A stretch of 64,000 nt of DNA from Chloroflexota bacterium (GTDB lineage Bacteria > Chloroflexota > Anaerolineae > Aggregatilineales > Ch27): NCBI GenBank assembly GCA_019873685.1, contig JAIOAT010000011.1, forward strand, positions 19,353 through 83,352, in the 5' to 3' direction. A model generated the notes under the pieces. It made no database searches, was not told the DNA's origin, and saw nothing but the letters and a program-made list of their open reading frames with translations. Position numbers and translations under genes: made by a program. Positions 9,074 to 16,832 of the stretch are shown piece by piece; position 1 is the stretch's first letter, and every line of letters starts with the position of its first letter.

Positions 9074-9610
9074 TCACGGCTTGATCTCGATGTACTTCTT
9101 CCACGTATCCGGCCCGTGACTCATGGTGATGACGATATAGCTGGTGCGCGGGGTCTTTGGCTCCCAGCGCAGGCGCATCCCGGCCTCGCGATCAGTGCGG
9201 TCGCCTTTGCGGTGGTTACAGGCATAGCACGCGCAGGCCGTGTTGGTCCACGTATCCTTGCCGCCGCGGGAGCGGGGCACGATGTGATCGACGGTGAAAT
9301 CCTGTTTGCTCAGCAGCTTGCCACGGGGGGCATCTCCGGGCCGCGCCCCGCAGTAAATGCAGGTGTAATCGTCCCGCGCCAGTACCCCGCGCCGACTCCA
9401 TGCCGCATGACGGCGCGGCACATTGATGTATTGTTTGAGAGCGATGACGGATGGAACCGGAAATTCGCTGCGAACGCTGCGCAAAAAGCGCCCCGTCGCC
9501 TCGACCATCACGGCTTTATTGGCGATGAGCAGGTTGATCGCACGCGGCACGCTGATCACACACAGCGGCTCCCACGTGTTTCCGTTCAACAGCAAGACCT
9601 GCCCGTACAA
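9074..9610 (-). CDS. HNH endonuclease
   Basis: A 178-aa protein with a complete zinc-ribbon HNH domain in its C-terminal half: 'CIYCG', then 'DHIVPRSRGG', then 'CYACNHRKGDRT'. The N-terminal half ('LLLNGNTWEPLCVISVPRA') is the domain that usually accompanies stand-alone chromosomal HNH proteins. The start is TTG at 9610, supported by AAGGAG eight bases upstream. These solitary HNH proteins are widespread, but their target is generally unknown; no methylase or phage packaging genes accompany it here. Confidence 0.85.
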   Translation of the reverse strand: MYGQVLLLNGNTWEPLCVISVPRAINLLIANKAVMVEATGRFLRSVRSEFPVPSVIALKQYINVPRRHAAWSRRGVLARDDYTCIYCGARPGDAPRGKLLSKQDFTVDHIVPRSRGGKDTWTNTACACYACNHRKGDRTDREAGMRLRWEPKTPRTSYIVITMSHGPDTWKKYIEIKP

Positions 9611-9696
9611 CGATCACTCCTTCTCCCTCACGCGAACTCCACGTTTTACTATACATCCATTTTGTTCCGGCTGGCACAATTGCGCCGGAACCCGGA

Positions 9697-10926
9697 TCAA
9701 CGCCGGCGGCCTTTCTTGCCCTGTTTGCCCGACCGGCCCCCGCGCCGGCTCTTGTCCGGCGCCATCTTGACGATGCGCGGCTGGAATTCCGCCAGCGGCT
9801 CCACCAGATCGGCCTGGGCTTCCATCACGCGGTGGATGTCCTTGTAGGCGTAGGGGACTTCATCCAGACCGGCGGAGATCAGGTCGATCCGCTCCTGATC
9901 CAGCTTGCGGTCCACCTCCTCCCAGCTAAAACGGCGAATCGCCTCACCCCGGCTCATCTGACGACCAGCGCCATGGGCGGCGGAGTTGATGGCCTCCGCG
10001 CTGCCCTTGCCACGCACGATGTAGCCCGGCGCGCTCATGCTGCCGGGGATTACCCCCAGTGCTCCCGGCCCGGCGGGAGTGGCCCCCTTGCGGTGGACGA
10101 TAGCCTCCATGCCGTCGACCGTCTCCTTCCAGGCAAAGTTGTGGTGATTTTCCACACTGCCCAGCACCTCAAAGCGCAGGGCGTCAGCGATGCGTCGATG
10201 GATCACGGCATGGTTGGCGCTGGCGTAACGCCCGGCCAGCTCCATGATTGCCCAGTATTCATCACCCTCGCGGCCCAGTTCCAGCCAGGCCAGATTGAGG
10301 TAGTCCTTGGGCAGGCGGCCCTCATGCAAGCGTTTGGCGATCTGGGTGAAGTGGTTAGCCGCCTCAAAGCCAAAGCGCCGGCTGCCGCTGTGAGAAAGCA
10401 GGGCCAGGTAACTGCCGGGCGGAATGCGGTCGATCTTTTGCCAGACAGTCAGCGCCCCGAATTCAACGAAGTGGTTGCCTGCCCCGCTGGTGCCCAGTTG
10501 TCGCCAGGCCAGGTCGCGGCGCTCGCGGGCAAAGGGGATATCGCGCCAGGCAGGGTCATCCATGACCTCGTGGTGCTGGGGCGTCTCCCAGGTGGCGCCT
10601 TCGCCAAAGCGGGTGTTGTCCTCAATGGCCTGGCGCAACCGTTCGCGTTGCTCGTCGATGACGCGAGGGCTGGCATTGAAGATGGTCATCCGGACGCGGC
10701 AGGCGATATCCACGCCGACGGCGTAGGGGATCACGGCGTTGGCGGTCGCCAGCACGCCGCCGATAGGCAGGCCGTAACCGACATGCGCGTCAGCCATCAG
10801 CGCTCCGCGCAGGGCAATGGGTAGCCGGACGGCGCGCTCCATCTGCTGGATGGTCTCCGCGTCGATCTGGTCGCGGCCCCAGATTTTGTAAGGGACGGCG
10901 GTCTGCAGGTCATAAGGTTCGCTCAT
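9697..10926 (-). CDS. rtcB: RtcB-family RNA ligase
   Basis: RtcB joins 2',3'-cyclic phosphate (or 3'-phosphate) and 5'-OH RNA ends using GTP and manganese. Family motifs in order are 'DAHVGYGLPIGGV', 'VGVDIACRV' (metal-binding Cys), 'GNHFVE', 'LSHSGSRRFG', and 'HGAGRQMSR' with the histidine that carries GMP. The protein is 409 aa, the shorter RtcB form. The C-terminus is a Lys/Arg/Gly-rich tail not seen in the core. The start is ATG 10926. Nearly 500 bases upstream lack a convincing gene and contain inverted repeats, so the transcript may have a structured leader. Confidence 0.9.
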   Translation of the reverse strand: MSEPYDLQTAVPYKIWGRDQIDAETIQQMERAVRLPIALRGALMADAHVGYGLPIGGVLATANAVIPYAVGVDIACRVRMTIFNASPRVIDEQRERLRQAIEDNTRFGEGATWETPQHHEVMDDPAWRDIPFARERRDLAWRQLGTSGAGNHFVEFGALTVWQKIDRIPPGSYLALLSHSGSRRFGFEAANHFTQIAKRLHEGRLPKDYLNLAWLELGREGDEYWAIMELAGRYASANHAVIHRRIADALRFEVLGSVENHHNFAWKETVDGMEAIVHRKGATPAGPGALGVIPGSMSAPGYIVRGKGSAEAINSAAHGAGRQMSRGEAIRRFSWEEVDRKLDQERIDLISAGLDEVPYAYKDIHRVMEAQADLVEPLAEFQPRIVKMAPDKSRRGGRSGKQGKKGRRR

Positions 10927-11451
10927 GCTGTCCTCCTGCGCTGAACGCCGGTGAAAGGTAAGTTTCGGCCCAGAAAGGAGCCAACACTCTTAAGTGGCCG
11001 GGCATCTGCCTCACCCGTATACTTTCTGGGCCGCTGGCAGGCCGATTCGGTTTGCACGGTAAAGTTCGTTTTCTCTGTGTTGTTTCCCGTGTACGCGTGT
11101 TTTCTACCGGTAAGCCTGTGCCGCTGCAACGCGCCTCAGCGATGCGGTTGGATGCTCTTCGGTCAGGGTGGCCTGGAACTTGCTCAGGCTGGCGCGCCAT
11201 CAGGCGCGGGTGCAACCCGGTCCAGCCACCCCGACCGCTGCAAAGCGTCAGGAGCAGGGTGGCGGCCCGGACGATAGGGCTGGCGCTCGCTGGCTGGCGG
11301 TGGCCAGTCTCCGGCGGGCGGTGAGCCAGGATGATGCCGCCACGTGCTGTCTCTCCTCTCTATTGGCCCCGCAACAGGGGCCGCGAAAGCGCAGGGGCGT
11401 GAGCACCGGTTGCCCCACGCCCCTGCGGAATCGTCCGTAGGAAGTCAGTCC
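10927..11451. other. Intergenic region with several hairpins, no convincing gene
   Basis: No ORF here shows recognisable protein features; the track's ORFs are GC-driven. Seen in it: the 11-bp inverted repeat close to rtcB, a 15-16-bp imperfect inverted repeat (CGGTCAGGGTGGCCTGG 11159-11175 with CCAGCCACCCCGACCG 11222-11237), and two consecutive hairpins, GGCCCC/GGGGCC (11365-11382) and GCAGGGGCGTG/CACGCCCCTGC (11391-11426). The clustering suggests either a structured RNA or decayed repeats. No RNase P, tmRNA or SRP RNA signature was found. Confidence 0.5.
10967..11032 (-). promoter_or_regulatory. Inverted repeat upstream of rtcB (possible structured leader)
   Basis: GGCCCAGAAAG (10967-10977) and CTTTCTGGGCC (11022-11032) form a perfect 11-bp inverted repeat enclosing 44 bases, ending about 40 bases before the rtcB start. 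In the rtcB transcript this would be a stem capping an internal structured segment. Function is not known; no riboswitch class is recognised. Confidence 0.4.
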
Positions 11452-11640
11452 TCAGGTGCTGCCGCCAGGCGGCGGGGAGCGCCTCAGGGACACCGGGGCG
11501 TAAGCCGGGTGCTGCCGGGCTGCCAGGCTGCCGGATAGCGTCCGGTTCAGCCTGCGAACGATCGGCCAGGCCAGTTCCTGCGCATAGCGCAGGACGGCGG
11601 GCAAAGGATGATGTGTCCGGCGAACCGTTGACCGGTTCAT
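11452..11640 (-). CDS. Small hypothetical ORF coupled to HTH gene
   Basis: This 62-codon ORF starts with an ATG that overlaps the stop of the HTH gene (ATGA), the usual layout of translational coupling. The product is Arg/Pro-rich and shows no domain, and the downstream half reads like low-complexity GC-driven sequence. It may be a real small partner of the HTH protein or a chance frame; the overlap is the only support. Confidence 0.3.
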   Translation of the reverse strand: MNRSTVRRTHHPLPAVLRYAQELAWPIVRRLNRTLSGSLAARQHPAYAPVSLRRSPPPGGST

Positions 11641-11849
11641 GACACCCGCTCCACTTCAGTCGCGTCGAGCATGGCCAGGATGCTTTCCCCTTTGATGAAG
11701 ATGCGGCGCATGCCGGGTGGCCTGCTCACTCTCAGGTAGCCGTTGTTGATCAGTTTCTTGAGGGTGCTGAGGCTGATGCCCAGCAAGCGGGCCGCTTCCT
11801 GCCGGGAATAGATGGCATTGGGATCGATGCCGGCGCGTTCCAGAGCCAT
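11637..11849 (-). CDS. Excisionase-type helix-turn-helix DNA-binding protein
   Basis: The 70-aa product is a single MerR-like winged helix of the excisionase/HTH_17 type: 'IYSRQEAARLLGISLSTLKKLINNGYLRVSR' followed by the wing 'RRIFIKGESILAML'. Such small proteins bind DNA as transcription factors or recombination directionality factors. The start ATG at 11849 follows AGGAGAGGGG, and a good promoter lies just upstream. No integrase is nearby, so a regulatory role is more likely than excision. Divergent to the pheST leader. Confidence 0.75.
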   Translation of the reverse strand: MALERAGIDPNAIYSRQEAARLLGISLSTLKKLINNGYLRVSRPPGMRRIFIKGESILAMLDATEVERVS

Positions 11850-11878
11850 GAACCCCTCTCCTGATCACTGGCATTTTC

Positions 11879-11908
11879 AGCGTAGCATGGGTTGCAGAAT
11901 GGTGTCAA
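11879..11908 (-). promoter_or_regulatory. Promoter of HTH gene
   Basis: On the minus strand TTGACA (11908-11903) is followed after 18 bases by TACGCT (11884-11879), about 30 bases before the HTH start codon. Confidence 0.6.
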
Positions 11909-12060
11909 GAGGTGAAAATGAGGTATTGGTGGTTATCAATGGGTGTTTATCGATGTAGAGGGTAATGGCGGGTGTGACCGGTGAAGGACAGAGGGTACAC
12001 GGTGGCAGACGGGCGGAGGGCTGCATCCTGCCCGGTGAGCTTGCGCCTCCGGCGACATCA

Positions 12061-12089
12061 TTGACAGCGCCGCGCTCCTCCGGCATAAT
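12061..12089 (+). promoter_or_regulatory. Promoter of pheST operon
   Basis: A perfect -35 TTGACA, a 17-base spacer and -10 CATAAT directly precede the T-box leader, giving a predicted start near 12096. Confidence 0.8.
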
Positions 12090-12095
12090 GTGACC

Positions 12096-12430
12096 AGCAT
12101 CATGACACCTGCATAGCGTGCCAAAGGCGTTGACGGAGACAAGTAAACGAGTCCCGCACCGCACAGGGAGTCCGGGTCTGAGACTGCAAGCCCGGGCCGG
12201 TTGCCCTCGTTGAAATTCCCTCCTGAGCCGACAGGTGAAGGGCCAGCGGTGACGTTGGCCTGGGTAGTCTGCTCCGCAGGCCCAGCGTTAACGGGGCAGC
12301 CGGTCTCGCAGCTGGATGTAGCGGCTGCGCCGCCGGTGATCTGAGCGGCTGCTTTCCGGTGATCCGGGGGCGGCAAGCAGGGTGGTACCGCGCGAGTCGG
12401 ACTCGCGTCCCTGAAGGGGCGCGGGTTTTT
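12096..12430 (+). promoter_or_regulatory. T-box leader (tRNA-Phe sensing) of pheST
   Basis: The leader contains the T-box core GGGTGGTACCGCG (12380-12392), which pairs with the acceptor end of uncharged tRNA, followed by an intrinsic terminator: CGCGTCCC/GGGGCGCG (12404-12423) and a run of T. The Stem I region has 'GGAGACAAGTAAACGAG' and, in the expected specifier position, GAAATTCCC, where TTC at 12216-12218 is a phenylalanine codon. This fits the downstream gene, pheS. Uncharged tRNA-Phe would stabilise the antiterminator and raise synthetase expression. The exact 5' end is inferred from the promoter. Confidence 0.9.
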
Positions 12431-12450
12431 TGTTTATGGCGAGGGATGTG

Positions 12451-13491
12451 ATGACGATGCTGGATAGGCTGGAAACACTGTACCAACAGGCATCCGCCGA
12501 GCTGGCGCAGATCGCTTCCTCCGAAGCGCTGGCTGACTGGGAGCGACGGGTGATCGGGCGCAAAGGCGAGGTCACGCTGCTGCTGCGTCAGACCGGCCAG
12601 TTGCCGCCAGAAGAGCGGGCAGCGTTTGGCAAGCGAGCGAATGAGATTAAAGCGCTGCTCAGCGAGGCGTTCGCCCGCCGGGAGGAGGAAATCCGCGAGC
12701 AGGAACTGGCCCGCAGTATGGAGGAGGGACAGGTCGACGTGACCCTGCCGGGGCGGAAGGTGGCCCGCGGGCGGTTGCACCCGGCCACACAGACGTTGCG
12801 GGAAGTGTACGCCATCTGGGCGGAAATGGGCTTTCAGGTCTATCGCAGCCGCGATGTGGAGACTGACGAGGTTAACTTCGGGCTGCTCAACATGCCTCCT
12901 TACCACCCGGCCCGCGATATGTGGGATACGTTCTACACGACCGAGCCGGGCGTGATCCTGCGCACGCACACTTCGCCGGGGCAGATCCACGCCATGCGCG
13001 AGTATGGCGAGAACGGCACGAAGCCGATCCGAGTGATCCTGCCGGGCATGTGCTACCGCTACGAGCAGATCACCGCCCGCAGCGAGGTGCAGTTTCACCA
13101 GGTGGAGGGGCTGGCCATTGGTCGGGGTATCCGTATGACCGACCTCAAGGGCACGCTGACCGAATTCGCCCGGCGCATGTATGGCGCTGAACGTCGCCTG
13201 CGCTTCCGCGCCTCGCACTTCCCGTTCACGGAGCCGAGCGCCGAGGTGGACGTGGACTGCATCCTGTGCGGCGGGGCGGGCTGCAACGTGTGCAAGTATT
13301 CTGGCTGGCTGGAAATTGCTGGCTGTGGCATGGTGCATCCGGTTGTCCTGCGCAATGGCGGCTATGACCCGACGGTCTGGAGCGGCTTCGCCTTTGGCAT
13401 GGGGCCGGAGCGAATCACCATGCTCAAGCATGGCATCCGCGACATCCGCTACTTCTGGGGCAATGACCTGCGCTTCTTGAACCAGTTCTGA
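12451..13491 (+). CDS. pheS: Phenylalanine--tRNA ligase alpha subunit
   Basis: This is the catalytic alpha chain of the (alpha-beta)2 enzyme that charges tRNA-Phe. An N-terminal coiled coil (about 1-85) precedes the class II core, with motif 2 around 'CYRYEQITARSEVQFHQVEG' and motif 3 'GFAFGMGPERITML'. A Cys cluster 'CILCGGAGCNVCKYSGW' sits before motif 3, as in many non-enteric PheS proteins. I choose ATG 12451 because GAGGG lies six bases upstream; the ORF-track start lies in the terminator's T-run. The mature protein would be 346 aa. It is regulated by the T-box leader. Confidence 0.95.
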   Translation: MTMLDRLETLYQQASAELAQIASSEALADWERRVIGRKGEVTLLLRQTGQLPPEERAAFGKRANEIKALLSEAFARREEEIREQELARSMEEGQVDVTLPGRKVARGRLHPATQTLREVYAIWAEMGFQVYRSRDVETDEVNFGLLNMPPYHPARDMWDTFYTTEPGVILRTHTSPGQIHAMREYGENGTKPIRVILPGMCYRYEQITARSEVQFHQVEGLAIGRGIRMTDLKGTLTEFARRMYGAERRLRFRASHFPFTEPSAEVDVDCILCGGAGCNVCKYSGWLEIAGCGMVHPVVLRNGGYDPTVWSGFAFGMGPERITMLKHGIRDIRYFWGNDLRFLNQF

Positions 13492-13494
13492 GTA

Positions 13495-14016
13495 GAGACA
13501 AGAGGCCAGAGGCCAGAGGCAAGAGGGAAGAGGTAGGAGATAAGAAGGAAGGTAGCAGGATAAGTGGTCAGAAAGCGAGGAAGGTGGTAACGCAGATGGC
13601 TGACTTCCGTAGCATGTTGGCCTGGAAGAAGGCGGATGATCTGGTTGTCAGAGTCTATCAACTAACCGGTGATTTTCCGCCTGAAGAACGCTACGGTCTG
13701 ACGAGTCAGTTCAGACGGGCAGCGATGAGCGTTGCCGCCAATATCGCCGAAGGTTCTGGCAGGCAAACCCTGAAGGATTTTCGCCAGTTTCTGTTTGCCG
13801 CACAGGGTTCACTGAATGAGGTTCAGTATTACATTCACCTGAGCTGTCGGCTGAACTTCCTGACCGAAGAATCAGCCAGGCAACTCGAACAGGATCGGCA
13901 AGAGGTAGGAATGACCTTGCAGGGGCTGATCAAGTGGGCGACCAGGGAAATCGAGAATGGTCGAACGGCGCTATAAGTCGGCTCTCTCTTGCCACTTGGC
14001 TCTTGCCTCTTGTCTC
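13495..14016. mobile_element. IVP-type insertion cassette with purine-rich terminal inverted repeats
   Basis: The left end 13495-13530 (GAGACAAGAGGCCAGAGGCC...) and right end 13981-14016 are 36-base imperfect inverted copies differing at about six positions. They enclose one small four-helix-bundle gene and split pheS from pheT. No transposase is encoded, so this is a non-autonomous unit or one moved by an unknown mechanism. The end sequence belongs to the GAGAC/AGAGGC purine-repeat type also seen at 16627-16744. Confidence 0.65.
13596..13976 (+). CDS. Four-helix-bundle protein (23S rRNA intervening-sequence protein family)
   Basis: The 126-aa product matches the S23/IVP family: 'FRSMLAWKKADDLVVRVYQLT', 'YGLTSQFRRAAMSVAANIAEG' and 'FLFAAQGSLNEVQYYI' are the conserved helices. 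Members were first found in intervening sequences of 23S rRNA genes but most are scattered through chromosomes with unknown function. ATG 13596 is used (AAGGTGG upstream). It stands in the sense direction between pheS and pheT and is flanked by inverted repeats, so it is presumably an insertion that the operon tolerates. Confidence 0.88.
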   Translation: MADFRSMLAWKKADDLVVRVYQLTGDFPPEERYGLTSQFRRAAMSVAANIAEGSGRQTLKDFRQFLFAAQGSLNEVQYYIHLSCRLNFLTEESARQLEQDRQEVGMTLQGLIKWATREIENGRTAL

Positions 14017-14040
14017 CGTAAAGAGGAGTAACTATACAAC

Positions 14041-16617
14041 ATGCTCATCCCGATCAGTTGGCTGAAGGACTACGTGGATATCCCGGCAGACATGCCGGTT
14101 GAGTTGCTGGCCGAGCGCCTGACGCTGGCCGGGTTGGAAGTCGGGAAGATCAATTACATCGGCGTGCCACAGAACCATGTCCCCGGTGTGACGGTTCCGC
14201 CCTCCGATCACCTGGTCTGGGACCGCCAGAAGATCGTCCTGGGCAAGATCGTTGAGGTCAAATCCCATCCCAACGCTGACCGCCTGGTCATTGCCGTAGT
14301 GGATTACGGCGGCGCGGCCCTGGAGGAATGCGTCACCGGAGCGCCGAATCTGTTCCAGTACAAGGATACTGGCCCGCTGGCCACGCCGCTGTGGTCGCCG
14401 TTTGCCATGGAAGGCGCCGAACTCTGGGACGGCCACAGCGATGAGCCGAAGCGCATGATCCTCAAGGGTCGTCCGCTGCGCGGTATCTACAACAAAGCGA
14501 TGGTCTGCTCGGAAAAAGAGCTGGGCCTCAGCGACGATCACGAAGGGATCATGCTGCTGGAAGAGGAACTGGTGGCCGGGCATGCGCCAGGCACGCCATT
14601 GCAGGACGTGCTGGGCGATGTCGTGCTGGATATCGAATTGACGCCCAACCTGGCCCGCGCCTGGAGCGTCGTCGGCGTGGCGCGGGAGATCGCCGCGCTG
14701 CTCGATCTGGAGCTGCGGCTCCCGCCGACTGAGGTGCTGATGAGCGGCCCGCCCATCGCCGGGCGGGTGGGCATTACCATCACCAACCCCGAACTCAACC
14801 CGCGCTTCACCCTGACACTGATCGAAGGCGTGACCATCCGCCCCTCGCCGCAGTGGATGCAGCTGCGGTTGCGCAAAGCCGGGATGCGCCCGATCAACAA
14901 CATTGTCGACATCACCAACTATGTCATGCTGGAAACCGGCCAGCCGCTGCATGCCTTTGACTGGGACATCATCCAGCGTCGTGCCGCCGAATCTGGCGCC
15001 AACATCCCGACCATCATCACCCGCCTGCCTGAGCCAGGAGAATCGCTGACGCTGCTCGATGGCTCCGTCCACCAGCTTGATGCGCACAATCTGCTGGTGG
15101 CGGATACCGCCGGGGCGCTCAGCCTGGCCGGGATCATGGGCGGGCTGGAAAGCGAGGTTCAGCCGGATAGCCGCAACATCCTGCTGGAGGCGGCGAACTG
15201 GAACTTCATCAACATCCGCCGCACCATGCAGTCACGCAAGATCACTTCGGAAGCGGGCCAGCGCTTCAGCCGGGGTGTTCACCCGGCCCAGGCGGAAGTG
15301 GGGCTGCGCCGCGCCACGGAATTGATGCGTGTGCTGGGCGGCGGGACAGTCGCCAGCGGGATCGTGGATAACTACCCGCTCAGGCCGGAGCCAGTCGTTG
15401 TTGACCTGCCGGTGAGCGAGGTCAGGCGGATCACCGGGATGGACTTCACGGCAACGGAGATCGCGGCCATTCTGCGCCGCCTGCAGTTCGGCGTGGAGGA
15501 ACACGCTGACGGCCTGCGCGTGACTGTCCCTGATCACCGGCTGGACATCGGCACGGGCGTGATCGGCCAGGCCGACCTGATCGAGGAGATTACCCGCATC
15601 TACGGTTACGACCGCATCCCCGACACGGTCATGGATGATCTATTGCCGCCGCAACGCGGCAATGTGGCGTTGCAGCGCGAGGAATGGGCGCGCGATCTGC
15701 TGGTTGGCGCCGGGCTGAACGAGGTGATCAACTATCGCCTGACCACGCCGGAGCGCGAGGCGCTGCTCACGCCGCCCGGCGCAGCTTCCAGCCTGCCAGC
15801 GGTGGGCTATGTCACCCTGGCCAACCCGATCTCCCAGGATAAGACGGTCATGCGCCACACGCTGCTGGCTGGGCTGCTGGAGGTAGCCGCCCGCAACCTG
15901 CGCCACACTGACCGCCTGCGCCTGTTCGAGATCGGTAGCATTTACCTGCCGGTGAGCGGGCAGGCATTGCCCGCCGAACCGCGGCGGTTGGGCCTGTTGC
16001 TGGCCGGCCCGCGCGATGTCGCCAGCTGGGACCTGCCCGCGCGGGAAGGATTACACGATTTCTTTGATCTCAAGGGTGTGGTGGAAACCTTGCTGGAAGG
16101 GTTACACGTCCGGCGGGTTGCCTTCGCGCCGACGACGCATGGTACGTTCTTCCCCGGTCGTACCGCCGAACTAACGGTGAATGGCCGCTCTGCCGGCGTG
16201 CTGGGGGAGGCGCATCCCAAGGTGTTGCGTGCCTTTGACCTGCCGGAAGGGCTGCCGGTCATGCTGGCCGAGCTGGACCTGGACGCGATCCTTGACTATG
16301 CGGATGAAATGCATGTTGTCCAGCCGGTGCCCACACAGCCAGCGGTTTACCAGGACCTGGCTCTGGTGGTCAACCGGGAGGTTCCCGCTGCTGAGGTCGA
16401 GGCAGTGATCCGCGCGGCTGGCGGCGAGCTGCTGGAAGACGTGCGGCTGTTCGACGTTTACACCGGCGATCCCATCCCCGTCGGGCAGAAGAGCCTGGCC
16501 TACGCCCTGACCTTCCGTGCTCCCGATCGCACGTTGACCGAGGGGCCGGTCAACAAGCTGCGCCAGAAGATCGTCAAAGCGGCGCAGCAAAAACTGGGGG
16601 CAAAGCTGCGGGAGTAG
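14041..16617 (+). CDS. pheT: Phenylalanine--tRNA ligase beta subunit
   Basis: The 858-aa beta chain binds tRNA and edits mischarged Tyr-tRNA-Phe. Visible domains in order are an N-terminal EMAP-like tRNA-binding OB fold ('GKIVEVKSHPNADRLVIAV'), B3/B4 editing region ('GQRFSRGVHPAQAEVGL'), B5 domain, a catalytic-like core and the C-terminal anticodon-binding domain ('YQDLALVVNREVPAAEV' to 'LRQKIVKAAQQKLGAKL'). GAGGAG precedes the ATG. It was presumably adjacent to pheS before the IVP cassette entered; transcription can still read through from the T-box promoter. Confidence 0.95.
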   Translation: MLIPISWLKDYVDIPADMPVELLAERLTLAGLEVGKINYIGVPQNHVPGVTVPPSDHLVWDRQKIVLGKIVEVKSHPNADRLVIAVVDYGGAALEECVTGAPNLFQYKDTGPLATPLWSPFAMEGAELWDGHSDEPKRMILKGRPLRGIYNKAMVCSEKELGLSDDHEGIMLLEEELVAGHAPGTPLQDVLGDVVLDIELTPNLARAWSVVGVAREIAALLDLELRLPPTEVLMSGPPIAGRVGITITNPELNPRFTLTLIEGVTIRPSPQWMQLRLRKAGMRPINNIVDITNYVMLETGQPLHAFDWDIIQRRAAESGANIPTIITRLPEPGESLTLLDGSVHQLDAHNLLVADTAGALSLAGIMGGLESEVQPDSRNILLEAANWNFINIRRTMQSRKITSEAGQRFSRGVHPAQAEVGLRRATELMRVLGGGTVASGIVDNYPLRPEPVVVDLPVSEVRRITGMDFTATEIAAILRRLQFGVEEHADGLRVTVPDHRLDIGTGVIGQADLIEEITRIYGYDRIPDTVMDDLLPPQRGNVALQREEWARDLLVGAGLNEVINYRLTTPEREALLTPPGAASSLPAVGYVTLANPISQDKTVMRHTLLAGLLEVAARNLRHTDRLRLFEIGSIYLPVSGQALPAEPRRLGLLLAGPRDVASWDLPAREGLHDFFDLKGVVETLLEGLHVRRVAFAPTTHGTFFPGRTAELTVNGRSAGVLGEAHPKVLRAFDLPEGLPVMLAELDLDAILDYADEMHVVQPVPTQPAVYQDLALVVNREVPAAEVEAVIRAAGGELLEDVRLFDVYTGDPIPVGQKSLAYALTFRAPDRTLTEGPVNKLRQKIVKAAQQKLGAKLRE

Positions 16618-16626
16618 GCGCATAGA

Positions 16627-16744
16627 GGCCAGGAGACCGGGAGACCAGAGACCAAGAGGTCAACAAGACCGGAGGCCGGGGGACGCTGACAGGAAACGCT
16701 GTCCCCCCACTCTGCCGACCTCCTGACGTCCCGGTCTCCTGGCC
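16627..16744. repeat. Palindromic MITE-like repeat after pheT
   Basis: GGCCAGGAGACCGGGA (16627-16642) and TCCCGGTCTCCTGGCC (16729-16744) are a perfect 16-bp inverted repeat. Inside lie GAGACC/AGAGACC purine repeats and a second hairpin (GGGGGAC.../...GTCCCCC). The composition resembles the ends of the IVP cassette upstream, so it may be a gene-less relative. It could also act as a transcription barrier for pheST. Confidence 0.65.
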
Positions 16745-16832
16745 TTGTCTTTGGATATCGGCCTTGTCAGGGGGCGCTTCCTGTGGTCAAATAGCGCCGG
16801 TTTGCCGCCGGTGCTGAGGAGCATTTACCCTG

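Noticed and set aside
10910-11440. Several ORFs of 60-108 aa on both strands upstream of rtcB
   Set aside because: They overlap each other, contain Arg/Gly/Pro-rich GC-driven sequence and no ribosome site or domain; the region is better treated as non-coding.
12430-12450. Start of pheS at 12430 as in the ORF track
   Set aside because: That position falls in the T-run of the T-box terminator; GAGGG and spacing favour ATG 12451.
13495-13600. Purine-rich repeats (AGAGGCCAGAGGCC) as a possible CRISPR or tandem array
   Set aside because: The units are short and imperfect, without regular spacers, and are mirrored at 13981-14016 as inverted ends; they are insertion-element termini, not CRISPR repeats.
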